In this document: piece after piece, positions 1-9,017 of the stretch | How the letters are laid out: the number at the start of each line of letters is the position of its first letter | How positions within the stretch are numbered: position 1 is the first letter of the stretch | NCBI GenBank assembly: GCA_016779125.1 | Contig: JADHOF010000008.1 | Span: 1 to 32,191, forward strand | From: Verrucomicrobiia bacterium | GTDB taxonomy: Bacteria > Verrucomicrobiota > Verrucomicrobiia > Limisphaerales > JAYPXF01 | DNA length: 32,191 nucleotides | Direction: 5' to 3' | Notes under the pieces: model-generated | The model's database searches: none | Seen by the model: the letters and a program-made list of their open reading frames with translations, nothing else | What the model was told of the DNA's origin: nothing | Translations under genes and position numbers: made by a program

Positions 1-44
1 GCGACAAAGGCAAGAACGGACGGCAGGACAAAACTCGTTTTCAT
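1..44 (-). CDS. 5' end of a secreted or lipoprotein gene (partial)
   Basis: An ATG at 44 reading leftward gives MKTSFVLPSVLAFV before the window ends. This is the charged-then-hydrophobic start of a signal peptide. It would be transcribed divergently from the Lon-domain gene at 140, with about 95 bases between them. Only 14 codons are visible, so the product cannot be named and the gene itself is uncertain. Confidence 0.4.
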   Translation of the reverse strand, partial: MKTSFVLPSVLAFV

Positions 45-139
45 AGGCGCGACACGTTTCGGACGGATGCGACCGTATCGCACGATTCTTCGAGATCAAC
101 AGCCGGAATTTTGACCGCCCTGACTTTCCATCTTCCGGA

Positions 140-766
140 ATGGGTTTAAACTCGGCCGTGGACTTCGATTTGCCGCCAACGACCCCAGCCATGATCCTGC
201 CAGGAGTCGTGCTCTTTCCCGGCATGCTGCTGCCTCTCCACATTTTCGAGCCCCGCTACCGCCAAATGCTCGACGACGTCCTCTCCTCGGATCGAACCTT
301 CGCGATCGTTCCCCGCATACCGGGTTCGACGGACGACACTCCGCACAGCATCGGCTGCGTTGGCATGGTGCGGGTCTCCGTCCAAAACCGCGACGACACC
401 AGCAACCTGTTCCTGCTTGGATTCTCCCGCGTCCGCATTCTCGACCTCCTTCCGGACAACCCCTATCCCGTGCTGCGAATACAGGCACTGCCCGACAAGG
501 ACGACAGCACGCTCCGAACCGAGGCGCACGCCCTTCGTCTGAAGGAGATCGTCCGCGCCCGCCTGCGGGAAGCCGATGCCTCGAACACCTCCGCGCCGGC
601 CGGACTCTCGACACTGCTGGAAACCGACATGTCCGCCGGCCGCCTGACGGATCTCGTCGCCCACACCCTGATCCCCGATCTCGCCCTGCGACAGGATCTC
701 CTCGGCACTGCGTCGGTCACGGAACGCCTGCGCAAACTCATCTCTTTTTTCATCGAAAAATCCTGA
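140..766 (+). CDS. LON peptidase substrate-binding domain protein
   Basis: This 208-residue protein carries the Lon N-terminal (PF02190-like) fold without the AAA+ or protease parts. After a short lead it shows the family opening PGVVLFPGMLLPLHIFEPRY (about residues 21-40) and later GCVGMVRV and FLLGFSRVRIL segments. Its length fits free-standing Lon-substrate-binding proteins, whose exact role is not settled; binding of unfolded protein or a regulatory role is usually proposed. The start is the ATG at 140; an internal ATG at residue 18 would still keep the whole domain. It opens a five-gene rightward run that ends with a two-component pair. There is no signal peptide, so it should be cytoplasmic. 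Confidence 0.85.
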   Translation: MGLNSAVDFDLPPTTPAMILPGVVLFPGMLLPLHIFEPRYRQMLDDVLSSDRTFAIVPRIPGSTDDTPHSIGCVGMVRVSVQNRDDTSNLFLLGFSRVRILDLLPDNPYPVLRIQALPDKDDSTLRTEAHALRLKEIVRARLREADASNTSAPAGLSTLLETDMSAGRLTDLVAHTLIPDLALRQDLLGTASVTERLRKLISFFIEKS

Positions 767-788
767 AAGCGGCCCGCAGACTCGCGCC

Positions 789-1100
789 ATGAACCCGACC
801 GCCGGCGGCGAAATCATGTCCGAGCTTTTCCAGCGCCTGGTCATGCGCGAAACCAACATGGCGCTCCTGCTGCTGGGCCGTATCCCGCATCCCGAAACCG
901 GCGAGCTACTGCGCGATTTGGCCTCGGCAAAGGACTACGTCGATCATCTTGAAATGCTGGAACACAAGACCCGCGGCAATCTCGGCGACGCGGAGGAAGC
1001 CCTGCTCCGCAAAAGCATCGCGGCGGCCCGCACCGCCCTGTCCGCCGAATTGGAAGCCGACGACGTGAAACTGTCCGACGATCCCCCCGCTTCACCGTGA
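789..1100 (+). CDS. DUF1844 domain-containing protein
   Basis: The 103-residue product matches the small DUF1844 family: a helical LLLLGRIPHPETGE segment (about residues 26-39), then AKDYVDHLEMLEHKTRGNL and a downstream stretch of charged helix. The family is common in PVC bacteria and other phyla and has no assigned function. Two ATGs are possible (residues 1 and 10); the first is used here. It starts 22 bases after the Lon-domain gene, and its TGA overlaps the GTG start of the ABC transporter (GTGA), so translation of the two is probably coupled. Nothing in it suggests export. Confidence 0.8.
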   Translation: MNPTAGGEIMSELFQRLVMRETNMALLLLGRIPHPETGELLRDLASAKDYVDHLEMLEHKTRGNLGDAEEALLRKSIAAARTALSAELEADDVKLSDDPPASP

Positions 1101-2833
1101 GGCCGCTCCGGCAGGCATACCCTTTCTTCGCGCCGGATCGCGCCAGACTCTCCGGCATCGCGGGCCTGCTTCTGGCCGGCACCGCCCTGGCTGTCCTCAA
1201 GCCCTGGCCCATCGCCATCGCCATCGATTCGCTGATCGGCGACCAACCCCTGCCTGCATGGCTCCCCGGCGCTTCGCGCGAAGTCCTTCTGGTCGCGCTG
1301 ACCGCGGCCACCTTCCTCATCCACGCAGCTGTCGCGCTGGTGCTGGCCGCGGGCCATCGCATGGCCATCGAGGTCGGCTTGAACGGCCTGCGACGCGTGC
1401 GCGGCGCGGTGTTCGAAAAGCTTCAGACGCTACCGATCGAGTATCACCTGCGACACCCTCAGGGCGATCTCATCCAGCGGGCCACCTGGGACACCTGCGC
1501 CTTTCAGACCATTTTCCAACAGGGATTCGTGACCGTGTTCACGGCGGGACTCTCATTGGCCCTGATGATTGTCGTCATGGCCCGGCTCAATCTCGCCCTG
1601 ACACTCGTCACTCTCGCCACCCTGCCTCCGCTCCTGATCGCGATTCGCGTCTGCGGCCCGCGCATGATGCGCGCCGGCTCGGCCGCCCAGGAGCGGGACG
1701 GCCGACTGGCCTCGCGGGTGCAACAGAACATCGCCGCGACGAGTGTCATCCGGGCATTCAACCACGAGCCGGCCGAGATCGAACGTTTCGGAACGGAAGC
1801 GGACACGTCCCGCAATCTGCGCAGCCGCCAACACGGTCTCGAGATCGCCTATCTCGCGGTCGTGGCCATCGTTTTCGGCGGTGGAATCGCGGCGATTCTG
1901 ATGACCGGCGCAACCCAGGTGACGCTCGGCCGGGCCACGGTCGGCGACCTGATCGTCTTCATTGCCTACCTTTCCCAGTTCTACGAACCGCTGAACCAGC
2001 TCTCCAATGTCGGAGTCAATGTCTCGACCGCCGGTGCCGGTGTCGACCGCGTCTGTGAAATCCTGGACACGCGCGACGAAGCCGAGCTCGGTGAGGATCC
2101 GCCTCCACCCCGGGGGGAGCTCGAGTTCAGGAACGTGAGCTTTTCATTCGGACCCGGCAAAACAGTGCTGAACGAGATCAACCTGAGGATCGCACCGGGC
2201 GAAGTGATCGCGCTGGTCGGACCCAGCGGAGCCGGCAAATCAACCCTGCTCCATCTGCTTCAGCGCTTTCGCGAACCGACGACGGGCGAAATCCTCGCGG
2301 GCGAACTCCCGCTTCGCTCCTGGTCCCGCGCCGGATGGCATCGCTCCGTCACCGCCATCCAACAGGAACCCGTCCTGTTGCCCGGCACGATCGCGGACAA
2401 CATCGCCCTGGGAAACCCCGACGCCTCCCGGGAAGAAATCGTCTCCGCCGCCAAAGCCACCTGCGCGGACGGCTTCATTCGCAACTGCGAGCACGCCTAC
2501 GAAACGATCGTCGGCGAAGGCTCCGCCCGCCTGAGCGTCGGGGAAAGCCAACGCGTCAACCTCGCCCGCGCCTTTCTGAAGCAATCCCCCATCCTTCTGC
2601 TGGATGAACCCACCAGCGCACTCGACACGGACTCCGAATCGGCGGTGGCCGAAAGCCTCGGCGTGCTCAGCCAGGGACGAACCACCCTCGTTGTCAGCCA
2701 TCGCCAGGAGGTCATGAAATACGCCCGGCGCGTCATCGTGCTGGAAAACGGACGCGTGACGGCCGACGGAACGCCCGACGCGGTCGCCGCTTCAAACGAA
2801 TTTTTCCGAAGAATGCGCGGATCGGAACGATGA
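1097..2833 (+). CDS. ABC transporter, fused permease and ATPase (exporter type)
   Basis: A 578-residue half-transporter of the MsbA/ABCB exporter type: a six-helix membrane domain in about residues 1-310, then a nucleotide-binding domain. Walker A is GPSGAGKST (about 375), the Q-loop follows at AIQQEP, the signature is LSVGESQR (about 479) instead of the usual LSGGQ, Walker B is ILLLDEPTSALD (about 499), and the H-loop is VVSHR. It should work as a homodimer or with a partner half. Substrate cannot be read; lipids, peptides or drugs are all possible. The start is GTG at 1097, overlapping the previous stop, and the end overlaps the sensor kinase start (ATGA). The altered signature is within the range tolerated by working transporters. 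Confidence 0.92.
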   Translation: MRPLRQAYPFFAPDRARLSGIAGLLLAGTALAVLKPWPIAIAIDSLIGDQPLPAWLPGASREVLLVALTAATFLIHAAVALVLAAGHRMAIEVGLNGLRRVRGAVFEKLQTLPIEYHLRHPQGDLIQRATWDTCAFQTIFQQGFVTVFTAGLSLALMIVVMARLNLALTLVTLATLPPLLIAIRVCGPRMMRAGSAAQERDGRLASRVQQNIAATSVIRAFNHEPAEIERFGTEADTSRNLRSRQHGLEIAYLAVVAIVFGGGIAAILMTGATQVTLGRATVGDLIVFIAYLSQFYEPLNQLSNVGVNVSTAGAGVDRVCEILDTRDEAELGEDPPPPRGELEFRNVSFSFGPGKTVLNEINLRIAPGEVIALVGPSGAGKSTLLHLLQRFREPTTGEILAGELPLRSWSRAGWHRSVTAIQQEPVLLPGTIADNIALGNPDASREEIVSAAKATCADGFIRNCEHAYETIVGEGSARLSVGESQRVNLARAFLKQSPILLLDEPTSALDTDSESAVAESLGVLSQGRTTLVVSHRQEVMKYARRVIVLENGRVTADGTPDAVAASNEFFRRMRGSER

Positions 2834-4479
2834 ACACGGGCAAGGAAAGAATCCTGGTCGTCGATGACAACACGATCAGCCGAATTGCCCTGTCGGAAAC
2901 GCTCCGGGTCAACGGGTTCGATGTCGATGAATGCGACTGTGGCACCGGGTGCCGCGAATATCTCCGACGACATCATCCGGATCTGATCCTCCTTGATGTC
3001 AACCTGCCCGACGCGAACGGCATGGACCTTTGCCGGGAATTCAAGGCCGACGAACGCCTCTCCGCCGTTTTCATCGGACTCATCTCGGCCAGCCAGATCA
3101 CGCCGGACGACCAGGCCGACGGACTCAATCTCGGGGCGGATGCCTACATCACCCGCCCGGTTCCAGCCTACGAACTCATCGCACGCGTCAAGGCACTCCT
3201 GCGCATTCAAAAAGCGGAGCAGGCCTTACGCGACGCGAACGAGGAACTGGAACACAAGGTCGCCGCCCGCACGGCGGATCTGGCTGCGGCGAACCACGCG
3301 CTCCAGGAGGAAATCCAGGAACGCCGGATCGCCGAAAACGCGCAGAAACGTCTGGCCCTCCGTCTGGGTGCACTCCACGCGCTCGACCAGGCGATTCTCC
3401 AATCGACCTCCACCCGCCAGATCTCCGAGGCCAGTCTGGACTGCCTTCACGAGCTCAGTCCGGCCGAATCCCTCCAGGTCTGGCGTCTGGACAGCGAGAC
3501 AAACCGGATCGAATGCCTCGCCCATCGCGGCGCGCCAAAAATCACGATCGAAAGCCGGCCCATCGACGAGAAGCTGCGGACCATCTTCGAGCATCTGGCG
3601 CAGGCGCCCCGACTGGAAATCCCAAATGAAACCCACCCCTTCGTCACCGGAAGCGAACGGATCTGGGAGACTCTTCACCTGTTCCCGCTCAAGGCCCGGG
3701 AGGCCCTGCTCGGAGCCATCGTCGTGGCCCGGGATCACGTCGCGGAAGACGACGAACTCGCCGGCGGCGGCGAGGAGATCGCGGGCACCTTGTCCATCGC
3801 CCTGAGCCAGTCTCAGCTCTTCGACGAGGTCACGATCGGGCGCAGCCGGATGCGCGAATTGTCACGCCGCATGCTTCAGGTCCAGGAGGAGGAACGCCGC
3901 TACCTGTCCCGCGAGCTTCACGATGAGATCGGTCAAAACCTGACGGGCATCAAATCGCTGCTGGAATCCGGCATCCGGGAAACGGGAGCCACAGAAAAAC
4001 TAAACAAGGCGCTGGCGATCGTAAACGAGCTGATGAGTCAGGTGCGCCGTCTGTCGATCGATCTTCGGCCTCAGATGCTGGATGATCTCGGTCTCACCAA
4101 GGCCCTGTCCTGGCAGTTCGGACGTTTGCGGGAACAGGCCGGCCTGGATGTCGATTTCCAGCACAACAACCCCGAGGCCCGCCTCCCCGCGGATTTCGAA
4201 ATCGCCTTGTTTCGAATCGCGCAGGAGGCGCTCACGAATGTGATTCGGCACTCGGGCTCGCTCAAGGCCACCGTTCGTCTCTGGATCGAGACCGATCGCT
4301 GCCGCCTTCAAATTCATGACACCGGAAACGGCTTCGACGCCCGCTCGCGCCTCGGCGAATTCCGCACCGCCGGGCTCACAGGCATGATTGAGCGGGCCGA
4401 ACTGCTGGGCGGCGAACTGCTGATCGAATCCGGTGACGGCAACGGCACATGTTTGACCGTGGACCTCCCGCTGACATAG
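2830..4479 (+). CDS. Soluble sensor histidine kinase: REC, coiled coil, GAF-like, HisKA_3, HATPase
   Basis: The 549-residue protein begins with a receiver domain (ILVVDDN at the start, phospho-acceptor D56 in LLLDVNLP), followed by a coiled coil (AEQALRDANEELEHKVAARTADLAAAN), a GAF-like segment (about residues 180-325), then a NarX/DegS-type HisKA_3 dimerisation domain with RELHDEIGQ (phospho-accepting H364) and a HATPase with AQEALTNVIRHS, HDTGNGFD and a second glycine loop. There are no membrane helices, so the signal is cytoplasmic or arrives through the receiver from another kinase. It overlaps the ABC gene by 4 bases and sits 15 bases before a NarL-type regulator, its obvious output partner. 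Confidence 0.92.
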   Translation: MNTGKERILVVDDNTISRIALSETLRVNGFDVDECDCGTGCREYLRRHHPDLILLDVNLPDANGMDLCREFKADERLSAVFIGLISASQITPDDQADGLNLGADAYITRPVPAYELIARVKALLRIQKAEQALRDANEELEHKVAARTADLAAANHALQEEIQERRIAENAQKRLALRLGALHALDQAILQSTSTRQISEASLDCLHELSPAESLQVWRLDSETNRIECLAHRGAPKITIESRPIDEKLRTIFEHLAQAPRLEIPNETHPFVTGSERIWETLHLFPLKAREALLGAIVVARDHVAEDDELAGGGEEIAGTLSIALSQSQLFDEVTIGRSRMRELSRRMLQVQEEERRYLSRELHDEIGQNLTGIKSLLESGIRETGATEKLNKALAIVNELMSQVRRLSIDLRPQMLDDLGLTKALSWQFGRLREQAGLDVDFQHNNPEARLPADFEIALFRIAQEALTNVIRHSGSLKATVRLWIETDRCRLQIHDTGNGFDARSRLGEFRTAGLTGMIERAELLGGELLIESGDGNGTCLTVDLPLT

Positions 4480-4494
4480 TTTCCGAGCATTCCG

Positions 4495-5154
4495 ATGACT
4501 TCCCCAAAAAAAATCCGCGTGGCACTGGCCGACGATCACCACATCGTGCGCGAAGGCCTCCGGCTCGTGCTCGAACGGGAGCCTGACATGGAACTGGCGG
4601 GTGAGGCCGCCGACGGACTTGCCGCCGTGGAACTCGTGGAACGGGAACAGCCCGACGTGCTGGTGGTGGACCTCATGCTCCCGCGACTTCACGGCCTGGA
4701 GGTGATCAAGCAGGTCTGCCGGGCGGGCCGCAAGACGAAGGCGCTGGTCCTTTCAATGCATTCCGACGAACCGTTCGTCATGGAGGCGCTTCGCAACGGA
4801 GCCTCCGGATATCTGCTCAAGGATTGCGATGGCGACGAATTTCTCCGTGCCCTGCGGGCCGTCGCGGCGGGGCGCAGACACCTCGCGGCGCCTCTCGCCG
4901 AACGCGCCTTGGACGGCTATATCGAGCATCCCGGCCGCACCAATCTGGATGTCTACGACACGCTGACCAACCGCGAGCGCACCGTGTTGCAACTGGCCGC
5001 CGAGGGATTCAGCAGCGCGAAGATCGCGGCCAAGCTTTTCATCAGCCCGCGAACCGCCGAGACGCATCGCGCCAACCTGATGCGCAAGTTGAAGCTCAAC
5101 TCGCAGACGGAACTCGTCCGATTCTCGATTCGAAAAGGCCTGATCACCCCGTAA
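4495..5154 (+). CDS. NarL/FixJ-family response regulator
   Basis: A 219-residue two-domain regulator. The receiver domain has the acidic pair in LADDHH, phospho-acceptor D59 in VVDLMLP, and the conserved lysine in GYLLKD. The C-terminal LuxR-type helix-turn-helix starts at LTNRERTVLQLAAEGFSSA and ends with TAETHRANLMRKL. It is the predicted target of the HisKA_3 kinase immediately upstream; kinases of that class normally pair with NarL-type regulators. It closes the rightward run and converges on the DUF1552 gene with only 9 bases between stops. Its DNA target cannot be told from this window; the ABC transporter operon itself is a reasonable guess. Confidence 0.93.
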   Translation: MTSPKKIRVALADDHHIVREGLRLVLEREPDMELAGEAADGLAAVELVEREQPDVLVVDLMLPRLHGLEVIKQVCRAGRKTKALVLSMHSDEPFVMEALRNGASGYLLKDCDGDEFLRALRAVAAGRRHLAAPLAERALDGYIEHPGRTNLDVYDTLTNRERTVLQLAAEGFSSAKIAAKLFISPRTAETHRANLMRKLKLNSQTELVRFSIRKGLITP

Positions 5155-5163
5155 CCGCGAGCC

Positions 5164-6492
5164 TCAGACGTCCTTCAACGGCCCGGTGGAATCCCCGAAG
5201 CGCTCAACCGGCGCGCCCATCACATCCAGCAGCCTCACGTAGAGATTGCTCATCGGCGTCTTGCCCGACAGCTTCAGATGGCGGCCCGGCTTCAACGCGC
5301 CGCCGGCGTGCCCGGCGAGAATCACCGGCAGGTCGTCATGGCGATGCCGGTTGCCGTCCGAAAGTCCGCTCGCGTACAGCGTCATCGAATTGTGCAGCAG
5401 CGACCTGCCGTCCACGTCTTTCGCGGCGTCCATCTTCTCCAGATAATAGGCAAACTGCCGCGCGTAGAACTCGTCGATCTTTCGCAGTTTCTCCATCTTT
5501 TCCTTCTCTTCCTGATGATGGGAAAGGAAATGGTGCCCTTCGGACACCCCGATGTCCTTGAAGCTCAGATTGCTGCCGTCGTGCGCGAGGGAGAAGGTCG
5601 CGATACGCGTGCTGTCCGTCTGAAAAGCCAGCACCAGCAGGTCGATCATCAGCCGGACATGATCCTCATACTTCCGGGGAATGCCTTCCGGTGCCTCCAT
5701 CGCGACCTTCGGCAGCCGGAAATCCTCGTTCCTCTCGATGCGCAGCTCCACCTCGCGAACACCGGTCAGGTACTCGTCCAGCTTGTGGCGATCGTTTCCT
5801 CCAAGCTGCCCGCGAAGGCTTCGCGCGTCTTCCAGCACGAAGTCGAGTATCGAGCGCTTCTGGGCGATCCGCTTCGCGTGGTTCGTCCGGCGCTCGGAAT
5901 CATTCCCCACACCAAACAGGCGCTCAAAGACCAGTCGCGGATTGTTCTCCGGCGCCATCGGCGTGACCTCGCTCCGCCAGGAAAGATTGAACTGGTAGGC
6001 GCAGGAATATCCCGAATCACAACCGCCGGACTTGCGCACAGCGTCCGTCGCCAACTCCAGAGACGCGAACCGGGTGTTGCGGCCGATCGCGTTGGCGGCC
6101 ACCTGATCCACCGAGATTCCGAGATGAATGTCTGCGCCGGCCGTCTTCCTCGGACGCGCGCCTGTCAGAATCGTGGCGTTGGCGCGGGCGTGGTCCCCGG
6201 CGCCATCCTTGCCGGCCCAGCCGTTTTCATGCTCCAAGCCGGAGATGACCTGAAAGTGCGGCTTGAAACCGGCCAGCGGCTTCATCGTGCGATTCAACTC
6301 GTAGTTCTCGCCGCTTCCCTCGGGACGCCACGCGTCCAGTATGACACCGTTCGGCACATACAGATAAGCCGAACGCAACGGCGGGCCGCCGTTTCCGCCG
6401 TTGGTCTCCAAGGCGGGGGCGAGCGATTCAAAGGTGGGAAGCGCGACCGCCGCGCCAAGTCCTCGGAGGAAATTTCTACGATTCGTTTTCAT
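5164..6492 (-). CDS. DUF1552 domain protein, Tat-exported
   Basis: This 442-residue protein opens with a twin-arginine signal (NRRNFLRGLGAAVALPTF), so it should be exported folded. The rest matches DUF1552, a family found almost only in Planctomycetota/Verrucomicrobiota and relatives: YLYVPNGVILDAW near the start, SGLEHENG, FSLAHDGSN and a C-terminal ASGLSDGNRHRHDDLPVILAG block. The last part resembles the metal-binding, sulfatase-like region of DUF1501-type proteins. It lies 41 bases downstream of a DUF1592 gene on the same strand, the usual pairing, so the two products probably work together in the periplasm. No reaction has been firmly assigned; polymer breakdown linked to electron transfer has been suggested. 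Start is ATG at 6492. Confidence 0.9.
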   Translation of the reverse strand: MKTNRRNFLRGLGAAVALPTFESLAPALETNGGNGGPPLRSAYLYVPNGVILDAWRPEGSGENYELNRTMKPLAGFKPHFQVISGLEHENGWAGKDGAGDHARANATILTGARPRKTAGADIHLGISVDQVAANAIGRNTRFASLELATDAVRKSGGCDSGYSCAYQFNLSWRSEVTPMAPENNPRLVFERLFGVGNDSERRTNHAKRIAQKRSILDFVLEDARSLRGQLGGNDRHKLDEYLTGVREVELRIERNEDFRLPKVAMEAPEGIPRKYEDHVRLMIDLLVLAFQTDSTRIATFSLAHDGSNLSFKDIGVSEGHHFLSHHQEEKEKMEKLRKIDEFYARQFAYYLEKMDAAKDVDGRSLLHNSMTLYASGLSDGNRHRHDDLPVILAGHAGGALKPGRHLKLSGKTPMSNLYVRLLDVMGAPVERFGDSTGPLKDV

Positions 6493-6533
6493 GGTTTGAA
6501 CTCAGTTTGGAATGGTCTTCCGGTCCGGTCGGT

Positions 6534-8897
6534 TTATCGCCCAAGCCGCGCGAGCCTGTTGCCGTCGCCCCGGCGCATCTGAAACGGGGCGCTCTCGGCG
6601 ATCAGGTAGAACAGCGTGCGCATCTTCCCGCCATCGTGCTCCAAGCCTTCCGAGATCCAGTCGATGGTCGGGGTGTCATAATATTCCATCCCGCGCCCCA
6701 GAGCGTAGGTCATCAGCTTCTCGATGAGGCAGCGATAGAAATCTCCGCGACGGGCGTTGGCCAACACGTCCGCCATCTCACGCGCGTTGCCAAAGGTCTC
6801 GCCCGTGATCAATTGCCCTCCCGCCTCGATCGGCAAGCCGCCTTCCTCATCGCGCCACATTCCGAGCGCATTGAAATTCTCCAGCGCCAATCCGAGCGGA
6901 TCAAAGCGGGCATGACAGGAGGCGCAGGCCGGATTCGCCCGATGGATCTCCATCGCCTCGCGCATGGCGATCTGCCCCCTGCGACCGGCGGTCACTTCCT
7001 CCAACAACGGCGCATTCGGCGGCGGCGGCGGCGCAGGCGTGCCGAGGATGTTGTCCAGAATGAACAGACCGCGCTTGACCGGCGACGTGCGTGTCGGATT
7101 CGAGGTGACCAGCAACACGCTCCCATGGGTGAGCACGCCCCGGCGGGGACTCTCCGCCGGCAGGACGACCCGCTGCATCTTTGAACCGCGCACACCGTCG
7201 ATACCGTAAAATTTCGCAAGCGCCTCGTTCAGGAACGTGTAGTCGGCCGTAAGCAACTCGGGCACCGCCCGGTCCTCCTTCAACAGGTAGTCGAACAGCA
7301 TCTCGGTCTCATCCCGCATGGCCTGGCGGATGTTGTTGTTGAACACCCGATAGGCCTGACGGGAATCGCGAATACGGAGAATGCGCCGGGGATCCACGGC
7401 GATCGCCTCGACATCGCGGGTCTGGAGCCATTGCCCGACGAAGCTGCGGATGAAACGCTGGGACTTGGGATCTTCGATCATCCGATCGATCTGATTCCGC
7501 AGATCCGCCCGCAGCCCGCCACGCTCCGCCAACTGAAACAAGGTCTCATCCGGGATGGAGCTCCAAAGGAAATAGGACAGGCGGGAAGCCAGCGCGAATT
7601 CATCCAATGCCACCACCTCGGCCGGATCGTCCGGCTTCGCCTGGATCTCGGCCCGGAACAGAAACCGGGGTGAGGAAAGGATGGCCTTCACCGCCCGCGC
7701 GACACCCTGCTCGAACATCACGCCGTCCTCCGCGTCGTGATCGATCGCCAGTTTCACCAGTCGGTCCAGCGCAGGCTCGTCCACCGATCGACGAAAGGCG
7801 CGCGACGCGATATGTCGGAGAATTTTGCGGGCGTAGACCTCGCGACCCGCCTGATCGTCCGGCGGCGGGCCATCGACAAACACGCGGCGGTAGATGGGGC
7901 TTTGCTTTCCGTTCTGCGAATTCAGCGGTCCCTGCAGGTAGACCGCGCGCACCGCGAGGCGCAGGGGGTTTTCACCCGGATCCGGCGCCGTTCCCGGCAG
8001 CAGTTCGAGCCCCAGCGTGTTCACCCCACGTTTCAACTCGGTTTCACCGCTCACATAGATCGCCTTGCGGGCGTCCCAGCTGAGATCCTCCTCGGCGAGG
8101 TTGCGTCCGTTCGCCTTCAGCCGGAGCACCGCGGAGTGAATGGTCGCCTCCATGGAGCCCTGGACGGCCATTTCCACCCGCACCAGATAACGCCCCGGCT
8201 CGGAAACGGTCTCCCGATGCTCGTAAAGCGCCTTCCGCTCAAACGGCATCCATTGCGCAGAGTTTCCGGCGTCCTGCGGATCCTTGAACATTTCTCCTCC
8301 GATCTGAAGGGTCGGAAGCCGGGGATGTTCCAGAGGAATGGCCGCGTCCGCGATCTTCTCCGCCGCCGTCAAATATTTCTCCAGCAGGAGCGGCGAGATG
8401 CTCAAGACGTCTCCGATGGTGTCGAACCCGTACCCCGTATCGTCCGGCGGAAACTCCTCGTCCGCCTCGAACTCGACTCCAAACAGGTCCCTCACCGTGT
8501 ATTCGTATTCCACACGGTTCAGCCGGCGGATCGTGACGCGACCGGGATCGGGCTTCTCAGGATCCACGAGAAAAACGTCACGCTCGATCCATCGCATGAC
8601 CTTCTCGCGCTGAGCTTGGGTGGGTTGATCCTTCTTGGCCGGCGGCATCATTCGCGCGCGAAGATTCTCCCACACGGCCAGCCATGTCTTGTGATCGGTC
8701 AGGCGCTCGCGATCGCTCTTGTGATGATCCAGCAGCAGATCCCCCTTGTCCACGCCGTCGGCGTGACAGTCATGGCAGAACTCCGCCAACACCGGCTCGA
8801 TCTCACGCTTGAAATCCAAGCCCCCCTCGGCCGCGCCGGCGCTGACCGACACGGTCGCGAGCAGCGCAAATCCGGCGAAATTCACTCTAAAACTCAT
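6534..8897 (-). CDS. DUF1592/DUF1588/DUF1587/DUF1585/DUF1595 cytochrome-like protein
   Basis: A large exported protein (787 residues from the chosen start) with the PVC cytochrome-like set of domains: an N-terminal haem segment with CHDCH (C41), DUF1587 (RRLNRVEYEYTVRDLFG), a carbohydrate-binding-like middle part, DUF1595 (RHIASRAFRRSVDEP), DUF1592 (ASRLSYFLWSSIPDETLF), DUF1588 with a second CASCH haem motif near ARFDPLGLALENF, and C-terminal DUF1585. Two covalent haems are therefore predicted. The ORF can open at 8918, but the ATG at 8897 gives a clean signal peptide (MSFRVNFAGFALLATVSVSAGAA), so I use it. It heads a two-gene unit with the DUF1552 gene and is divergent from the aldolase-like gene. 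Confidence 0.9.
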   Translation of the reverse strand: MSFRVNFAGFALLATVSVSAGAAEGGLDFKREIEPVLAEFCHDCHADGVDKGDLLLDHHKSDRERLTDHKTWLAVWENLRARMMPPAKKDQPTQAQREKVMRWIERDVFLVDPEKPDPGRVTIRRLNRVEYEYTVRDLFGVEFEADEEFPPDDTGYGFDTIGDVLSISPLLLEKYLTAAEKIADAAIPLEHPRLPTLQIGGEMFKDPQDAGNSAQWMPFERKALYEHRETVSEPGRYLVRVEMAVQGSMEATIHSAVLRLKANGRNLAEEDLSWDARKAIYVSGETELKRGVNTLGLELLPGTAPDPGENPLRLAVRAVYLQGPLNSQNGKQSPIYRRVFVDGPPPDDQAGREVYARKILRHIASRAFRRSVDEPALDRLVKLAIDHDAEDGVMFEQGVARAVKAILSSPRFLFRAEIQAKPDDPAEVVALDEFALASRLSYFLWSSIPDETLFQLAERGGLRADLRNQIDRMIEDPKSQRFIRSFVGQWLQTRDVEAIAVDPRRILRIRDSRQAYRVFNNNIRQAMRDETEMLFDYLLKEDRAVPELLTADYTFLNEALAKFYGIDGVRGSKMQRVVLPAESPRRGVLTHGSVLLVTSNPTRTSPVKRGLFILDNILGTPAPPPPPNAPLLEEVTAGRRGQIAMREAMEIHRANPACASCHARFDPLGLALENFNALGMWRDEEGGLPIEAGGQLITGETFGNAREMADVLANARRGDFYRCLIEKLMTYALGRGMEYYDTPTIDWISEGLEHDGGKMRTLFYLIAESAPFQMRRGDGNRLARLGR

Positions 8898-9017
8898 GTA
8901 GGCATCCAGTCTCAACATCTGCGGGCCATCCGACGAATCACCCCCATTGGTATTCGATCGGAAGGACCCGGGTTTTCCGGCATTGCCGACGCCGCGTCAC
9001 TCAAATAAACCTGCCCC

